The notes below the pieces were generated by a model, which was given only the letters and a program-made list of their open reading frames with translations, made no database searches and had not been told where the DNA came from. 9,522 nt of DNA, taken from assembly GCA_030697615.1 (NCBI GenBank), contig JAUYPK010000050.1:1-9522 (forward strand), read 5' to 3'. The position numbers and the translations under genes were made by a program. This document shows, piece by piece, positions 6,384 to 9,522 of this stretch (its first letter is position 1; the number at the start of each line of letters is the position of its first letter). The stretch comes from Microcaldota archaeon (GTDB taxonomy: Archaea > Micrarchaeota > Micrarchaeia > Norongarragalinales > UBA8480).

Positions 6384-7484
6384 ATGGAAAAAAACTTTGA
6401 ACAACTTATGAACGGCCGCGAATACCTAGTCCAAGAGCCAGGCAAGCCTCTCACTGATGAAGAAAAAGAAATCCTCGCAGTGCTTGAAGCCAGCCACCCA
6501 CGCATATATGTAATTGGAACCGGTGGAAGCGGGTGCAATACAATTAACCGCATGACACAAATTGGAATCAAAGGCGCAACTCTAGTTGCAATGAACACAG
6601 ATGCACAACACTTACTTCGTATAAAGGCAGATAAGCGCATGCTTCTTGGAAAAAAGAAAACCAAAGGGCTCGGCGCTGGTAGTAACCCGGCAGTTGGAGA
6701 AGCAGCTGCACAGGAGTCACAAGAAGAGATAAAACAACTACTTTCAAATGCAGATTTAGTATTTGTAACCGGCGGAATGGGCGGCGGAACCGGCACCGGT
6801 AGCGCACACGTAATTGCCAAAATTGCAAAAGACCTCGGCGCACTATGTGTAGGTGTAGTTACAATGCCATTCTACTCAGAAGGGCCAAAACGGTTACAAA
6901 ATGCAATAGACGGGCTTGAAAAGTTAAAACGCAATGCAGACACTGTAATAGCAGTTCCAAACGATAAACTATTAATGTTCGTCCCCGACTTACCACTCAA
7001 CGCAGCGTTTAAAGTTGCTGATAGCGTGTTAACAAACGCAGTAAAAGGAATCACTGAGCTAATTACAAAGCCCGGACTTGTAAACCTCGACTTCGCAGAT
7101 ATGCGCACCATACTGGAACATAGTGGCGACGCAGTTATTGGCTTAGGGGAAGTTTCAAACGATGAGACAAAAGATCGATTAATACTAGCCGCTGAAAAAG
7201 CACTCGCATCCCCATTGCTTGACGTAGATATTAAAACAGCCGACCGCGTGTTGCTAAACATAACTGGCGGGTCAAGCATGACTCTAGGAGAAGCAGAAGC
7301 AGCTGTAAATGCAATTGCAAGCAAAGTTGCAAAAGACGCGCACATAATTTGGGGAGCTACAATTGACGATTCAATGGACAAAGGCGGCGTAAAAGTACTC
7401 GCTGTGCTTGCCGGCATAAAAGGCGGTAGCAAATCACAAAGCACAAGTGCAGAAGAAGCGCAAATAGACTTGGACTTTGTATAA
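6384..7484 (+). CDS. ftsZ: Cell division protein FtsZ (tubulin-like GTPase)
   Basis: FtsZ polymerises with GTP into the cytokinetic ring at mid-cell. The 366 residues start with an archaeal-type acidic N-terminal extension (1-40). The GTPase domain follows: YVIGTGGSGCNTINRM (42-57), the tubulin signature GGMGGGTGTGSA (130-141), and the nucleotide-binding AVPNDKL (190-196). The T7 synergy loop NLDFADM (234-240) supplies acidic residues to the neighbouring subunit. The C-terminal domain runs to AGIKGG near 345-350, then a short Ser/Gln-rich linker, then a hydrophobic-acidic tip IDLDFV that could be the partner-binding peptide. NLDFADMRTIL and VIGLGE look closer to archaeal FtsZ1 than FtsZ2, a tentative call. 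The ATG at 6384 is chosen for its match to the secE start region; an ATG at 6408 also exists. It leads the run ftsZ-secE-spt5, an established archaeal gene order. Confidence 0.97.
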   Translation: MEKNFEQLMNGREYLVQEPGKPLTDEEKEILAVLEASHPRIYVIGTGGSGCNTINRMTQIGIKGATLVAMNTDAQHLLRIKADKRMLLGKKKTKGLGAGSNPAVGEAAAQESQEEIKQLLSNADLVFVTGGMGGGTGTGSAHVIAKIAKDLGALCVGVVTMPFYSEGPKRLQNAIDGLEKLKRNADTVIAVPNDKLLMFVPDLPLNAAFKVADSVLTNAVKGITELITKPGLVNLDFADMRTILEHSGDAVIGLGEVSNDETKDRLILAAEKALASPLLDVDIKTADRVLLNITGGSSMTLGEAEAAVNAIASKVAKDAHIIWGATIDDSMDKGGVKVLAVLAGIKGGSKSQSTSAEEAQIDLDFV

Positions 7485-7533
7485 CTGGGCGGAATAAACT
7501 AAATAAGTTGAATAAGATAAGCAGGGATAAAAA

Positions 7534-7542
7534 CTTAAAAAC
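7534..7542 (+). promoter_or_regulatory. TATA-like box CTTAAAAAC upstream of secE
   Basis: The box is centred about 30 bases before the secE ATG at 7568, suggesting a promoter inside the ftsZ-secE gap with a very short leader. This would let secE-spt5 be transcribed separately from ftsZ. Confidence 0.35.
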
Positions 7543-7567
7543 AAGTAAATGGAGAATTTATATTTCA

Positions 7568-7762
7568 ATGGAATTTAACAACACAGTATTTCAACCAGTG
7601 CTTAACTTCACCGAGCAAAGCAAAAGGGTGTTAAACGTAACTCACAAGCCGCAAGACGTGGAGTTTAGGCAAATGGCAATTACAACTGGCATAGGTTTAG
7701 CTTTAATAGGCGTAATTGGGTTTATCCTTTCAATGGTGGCGCATTACCTGCGCTTGTTGTAA
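7568..7762 (+). CDS. secE: Preprotein translocase subunit SecE (Sec61-gamma type)
   Basis: This is a single-pass membrane subunit that clamps the SecY channel. At 64 residues it is normal for archaeal SecE. It shows the family plan: an amphipathic helix with FTEQSKRVLNVTHKPQDVEF (14-33), then one transmembrane helix, roughly 37-60 (MAITTGIGLALIGVIGFILS), ending near the carboxyl terminus. An in-frame ATG at 7508 would add 20 basic residues, but that stretch overlaps the TATA-like box and lacks SecE character. ATG 7568 is preferred because it is preceded by a GGAGA plus TTTATAT element almost the same as the one before ftsZ. It sits 83 bases after ftsZ and 47 before spt5, consistent with the ftsZ-secE-spt5 cluster. 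Confidence 0.92.
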   Translation: MEFNNTVFQPVLNFTEQSKRVLNVTHKPQDVEFRQMAITTGIGLALIGVIGFILSMVAHYLRLL

Positions 7763-7797
7763 TTCAACCGCTGCAAAAAAGTTTAACGTTTTAAAGT

Positions 7798-7802
7798 GTG
7801 AT
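7798..7802 (+). promoter_or_regulatory. Ribosome binding site of spt5 (GTGAT)
   Basis: GTGAT lies seven bases before the ATG at 7810 and matches the 16S rRNA 3' end. The GTG within it could be misread as an earlier in-frame start codon adding MIQK. The parallel with the pheS start region argues that it is a binding site rather than a codon. Confidence 0.5.
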
Positions 7803-7809
7803 TCAAAAA

Positions 7810-8241
7810 ATGGCATTGTATACTTATCGAGTAACCGCAGGACAAGAAGCAATAGTGTCCGACTTACTCATGAAAAAAATTGAGAAGACAAGCGCGGCAA
7901 TCAAAGCGATAATTGTATCGCCACGTTTGCGCGGCTACCTCTTAGTTGAAGCGCCTGATGACATCACAGCTAAGTCAATCATTGCTAATGTCCCGCACAT
8001 AAAAGGCGCGCTGCACAAGCCAATGCAAATAAGCGACATTGCTGCACTTCTCGAAAGCAAACCACAAGAAATTATACTTAACAAAGGCGACTTGGTTGAA
8101 ATCATTTCTGGTCCTTTCAAGGGAGAAAAGGCAAAAGTTGTCCGCCTAGACAAAGAAGATGTCACAGTAGAACTAATCGAAGTGGCAGTTCCAATCCCAG
8201 TCACGATCAAAATAAACAGCCTCAAAGTAATACCGCAATAG
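7810..8241 (+). CDS. spt5: Transcription elongation factor Spt5 (NusG-like)
   Basis: Spt5 binds the RNA polymerase clamp, with Spt4, and increases processivity; its KOW domain can contact the ribosome. The 143 residues match archaeal Spt5. The NGN domain covers about 1-85 (LYTYRVTAGQEAIVSDLL at 3-20; SPRLRGYLLVEA at 37-48). The KOW domain covers about 91-141, with the signature KGDLVEIISGPFKGEKAKVV at 92-111. The start is ATG 7810, preceded by GTGAT at seven bases. A TTTAA box (7782-7786) lies 26 bases before the ATG and could drive a leaderless transcript, while the ribosome binding site argues for a leadered one from further upstream. It follows secE as in many archaea. The usual rpl11 neighbour is not next; a homing endonuclease frame follows. 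Confidence 0.95.
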   Translation: MALYTYRVTAGQEAIVSDLLMKKIEKTSAAIKAIIVSPRLRGYLLVEAPDDITAKSIIANVPHIKGALHKPMQISDIAALLESKPQEIILNKGDLVEIISGPFKGEKAKVVRLDKEDVTVELIEVAVPIPVTIKINSLKVIPQ

Positions 8242-8255
8242 TTGCGTAGAAATTC

Positions 8256-8277
8256 ACCGGCAAGCACGTGTGCCGGT
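8256..8277 (+). terminator. GC-rich hairpin after spt5, probable terminator
   Basis: ACCGGCA (8256-8262) and TGCCGGT (8271-8277) form a perfect 7-base stem around an 8-base loop that contains CACGTG. It begins 15 bases after the spt5 stop. Only a weak T-rich tail follows (TAGTTCTT), so it could also be an mRNA 3'-end stabiliser or a protein site. No other stem of this quality was noticed in the intergenic regions. Confidence 0.5.
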
Positions 8278-8282
8278 TAGTT

Positions 8283-8288
8283 CTTAAA
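8283..8288 (+). promoter_or_regulatory. TATA-like box CTTAAA upstream of the homing endonuclease gene
   Basis: The box is centred about 25 bases before the ATG at 8310, the spacing expected for a leaderless archaeal mRNA, and no ribosome binding site is visible in TCTGAATTTGTTTA. Together with the hairpin before it, this suggests the gene has its own promoter. Confidence 0.35.
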
Positions 8289-8309
8289 CTACTATTCTGA
8301 ATTTGTTTA

Positions 8310-9522
8310 ATGGAAGATGATGAGATAATTAAAAGATTAACTACTGCTAAGTTGCAGTATGGTTCGCTAAGAAAGTTAGCTCCCCATGTTGGTTTGAAGT
8401 ATCGTAGTTTATCGCGTTACCTTTTGAAATCGCGCTCTCCTTCTAAAACAGCTAGAGAAAAGCTTGAACGATTTTTATCTGCGTTTTCTCCTTCTTCTAT
8501 AGCTTATAAGCGTAGGTTTGCTAAAAAAATAGAATCACCCGCATTCGATCCAGAGCTTGCAGAGTTAGTCGGAATATTGTTTGGTGATGGAGAGGTTAAA
8601 TCAACTGGCGAAATGCGATTGTCATTTGATACAAAGAAAGACCGCTACTTTATTAACGATCGAACTATCCCACTAATTTTACAAAAAATTAATCCAAATA
8701 AAATAAGCTTTGAAAGCTATAAACGCATATGGTTCCAAAAGTCTTCATTTGTCAATTGGATTATTTCAACAGGGTTTCCATCTGGAAGCAGACCAATAAA
8801 CGACGCAAAGATCCCAGCTTGGTGTTTTTCTAATGAAAGATTCTTAATAAGTTTTATCAGAGGTTTATTCGACACAGACGGCATATTTAATTTTCTAAAT
8901 CATAACGTGGAAATTATGTTTGGCCGATTTTCTGCTAAGTATACTTATTTTCCCAGACAACTTGCCGATGCACTTTTGTCACTAGGGATTCATGCTAGTT
9001 TACAAAAAAGCAAAGATGGGCGTTTTAAAATAAGAATTACTGGCAAAATGAACATACTCTTGTTTTTTGCGCTCATTGGCTCTTCTAACCTAAAGCATAT
9101 CATCAGGTTTTTGCTTTGGAGAGTTGATGATAGAGTTGTAAAAATTGATGCACAGCCAATTGAACAGTTGTTTTCCCAATTTAGGTCAATGACTGGAATA
9201 GCTGTACCAGATATTGATTTACCATTTGTTTGGAATTCGTCTAATCCTTTATTTTATGATTGGATTTATGAAGATTCCAAATTTCTGTTTACTGAACATT
9301 TGCGTCACAAAGTCAACGGACAAGTCTTAACAAAATTATTATTAAGCTATTACCCCCTTACTTATCTTGCTTCTATATTAAAGGTACGTGGACGATCCAT
9401 AAAAAGATGGGTTGCTGGTTTGCGAGGAATTTCTTCCGAACATTTTTACCAGCTTCTTGATGCGCTTTTTAAGATTCCAGCGTGCAAAATGGGTGAAGAA
9501 TTATTATATGGTAAAATTAACA
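8310..9522 (+). CDS. Free-standing LAGLIDADG homing endonuclease with terminal helix-turn-helix segments (3' end outside window)
   Basis: The frame is open from the ATG to the right edge: 404 codons and no stop. Two LAGLIDADG motifs are clear: ELVGILFGDGE at 85-95 (metal ligand Asp93) and FIRGLFDTDG at 182-191 (Asp190), about 97 residues apart. Typical surroundings are KIPAWCFSNERFLISFIRGL (167-186) and RFKIRITGKMNILLFFALIG (238-257). The expected activity is a long-site double-strand DNA break. Residues 17-59 look like a helix-turn-helix, and 347-389 look like a second, alignable one. There is no intein splicing chemistry or host extein in front, and the frame has its own ATG and TATA box, so it is a stand-alone gene rather than an intein or an obvious intron ORF. 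Codons are rich in TCT, GTT and TTT, unlike the AGC/GCA-rich neighbours, which suggests acquisition. The target site is unknown. A host-domesticated LAGLIDADG regulator (WhiA-like role) is an alternative. Confidence 0.85.
   Translation, partial: MEDDEIIKRLTTAKLQYGSLRKLAPHVGLKYRSLSRYLLKSRSPSKTAREKLERFLSAFSPSSIAYKRRFAKKIESPAFDPELAELVGILFGDGEVKSTGEMRLSFDTKKDRYFINDRTIPLILQKINPNKISFESYKRIWFQKSSFVNWIISTGFPSGSRPINDAKIPAWCFSNERFLISFIRGLFDTDGIFNFLNHNVEIMFGRFSAKYTYFPRQLADALLSLGIHASLQKSKDGRFKIRITGKMNILLFFALIGSSNLKHIIRFLLWRVDDRVVKIDAQPIEQLFSQFRSMTGIAVPDIDLPFVWNSSNPLFYDWIYEDSKFLFTEHLRHKVNGQVLTKLLLSYYPLTYLASILKVRGRSIKRWVAGLRGISSEHFYQLLDALFKIPACKMGEELLYGKIN

Noticed and set aside
6872..7444. 190-codon minus-strand frame inside ftsZ
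   Set aside because: Antisense shadow of ftsZ; Ser/Thr/Ala-rich with no domain.
7508..7567. Longer SecE start at 7508
   Set aside because: The 20 added residues are unlike SecE, overlap a TATA-like box, and the shorter start has a context shared with ftsZ.
8310..9522. Intein interpretation of the LAGLIDADG frame
   Set aside because: No N-terminal Cys/Ser splice block, no extein sequence before the motif, and the frame starts at its own ATG 68 bases after the spt5 stop; the C-terminal end is outside the window, so splice motifs there cannot be checked.
1..9522. tRNA genes, CRISPR arrays, insertion sequences, long direct repeats
   Set aside because: None seen on reading both strands of the intergenic regions; they are short and hold only the elements listed.

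Overview
The window is archaeal chromosomal DNA. The evidence is the archaeal forms of PheS and PheT, an AMP phosphorylase with the archaea-specific N-terminal domain, and the gene run ftsZ - secE - spt5, a known euryarchaeal and DPANN-type cluster. Small winged-helix proteins of archaeal type, AT-rich TATA-like promoters and GTGAT ribosome binding sites agree with this. Base composition is moderately AT-rich and the genes are tightly packed. A small-genome (DPANN-like) archaeon is my best guess, but the window does not fix the lineage. No tRNA, rRNA, CRISPR array or insertion sequence was seen.

Layout. Positions 2-250 hold the 3' end of an apparently exported, cysteine- and Asn-rich protein. 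Next come pheS (261-1739), pheT (1761-3434) and a GNAT acetyltransferase (about 3431-3952), all on the + strand and probably one transcript. A winged-helix regulator (3958-4287, -) converges on the acetyltransferase with a 5-base gap. It faces away from a second small winged-helix protein (4434-4712, +). The 146-base region between them carries a perfect palindrome, TGAACGTTCA, placed like an autoregulatory operator. AMP phosphorylase (4730-6307, -) converges on the second winged-helix gene and diverges from ftsZ across a 76-base promoter region. The run ftsZ (6384-7484), secE (7568-7762) and spt5 (7810-8241) links cell division, protein export and transcription elongation. It ends at a GC-rich hairpin (8256-8277).

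The last 1.2 kb (8310 to the window end, open at the right edge) is a free-standing LAGLIDADG homing endonuclease reading frame. It has both dodecapeptide motifs and what looks like a helix-turn-helix segment at each end. The two terminal segments align without gaps, suggesting an HTH - LAGLIDADG - HTH protein in which the flanking DNA-recognition modules arose by duplication. Its T-rich codon use differs from its neighbours, and it sits where a ribosomal protein gene (rpl11) often follows spt5. This is the most unusual item in the window.

Functionally the window is mostly housekeeping: charging of tRNA-Phe, nucleotide salvage, division, Sec translocation and elongation. Two small regulators and one probable selfish element are added to that. 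Translation starts show two recurring designs: GTGAT ribosome binding sites (pheS, spt5), and a GGAGA + TTTATAT element just before the ATG (ftsZ, secE).
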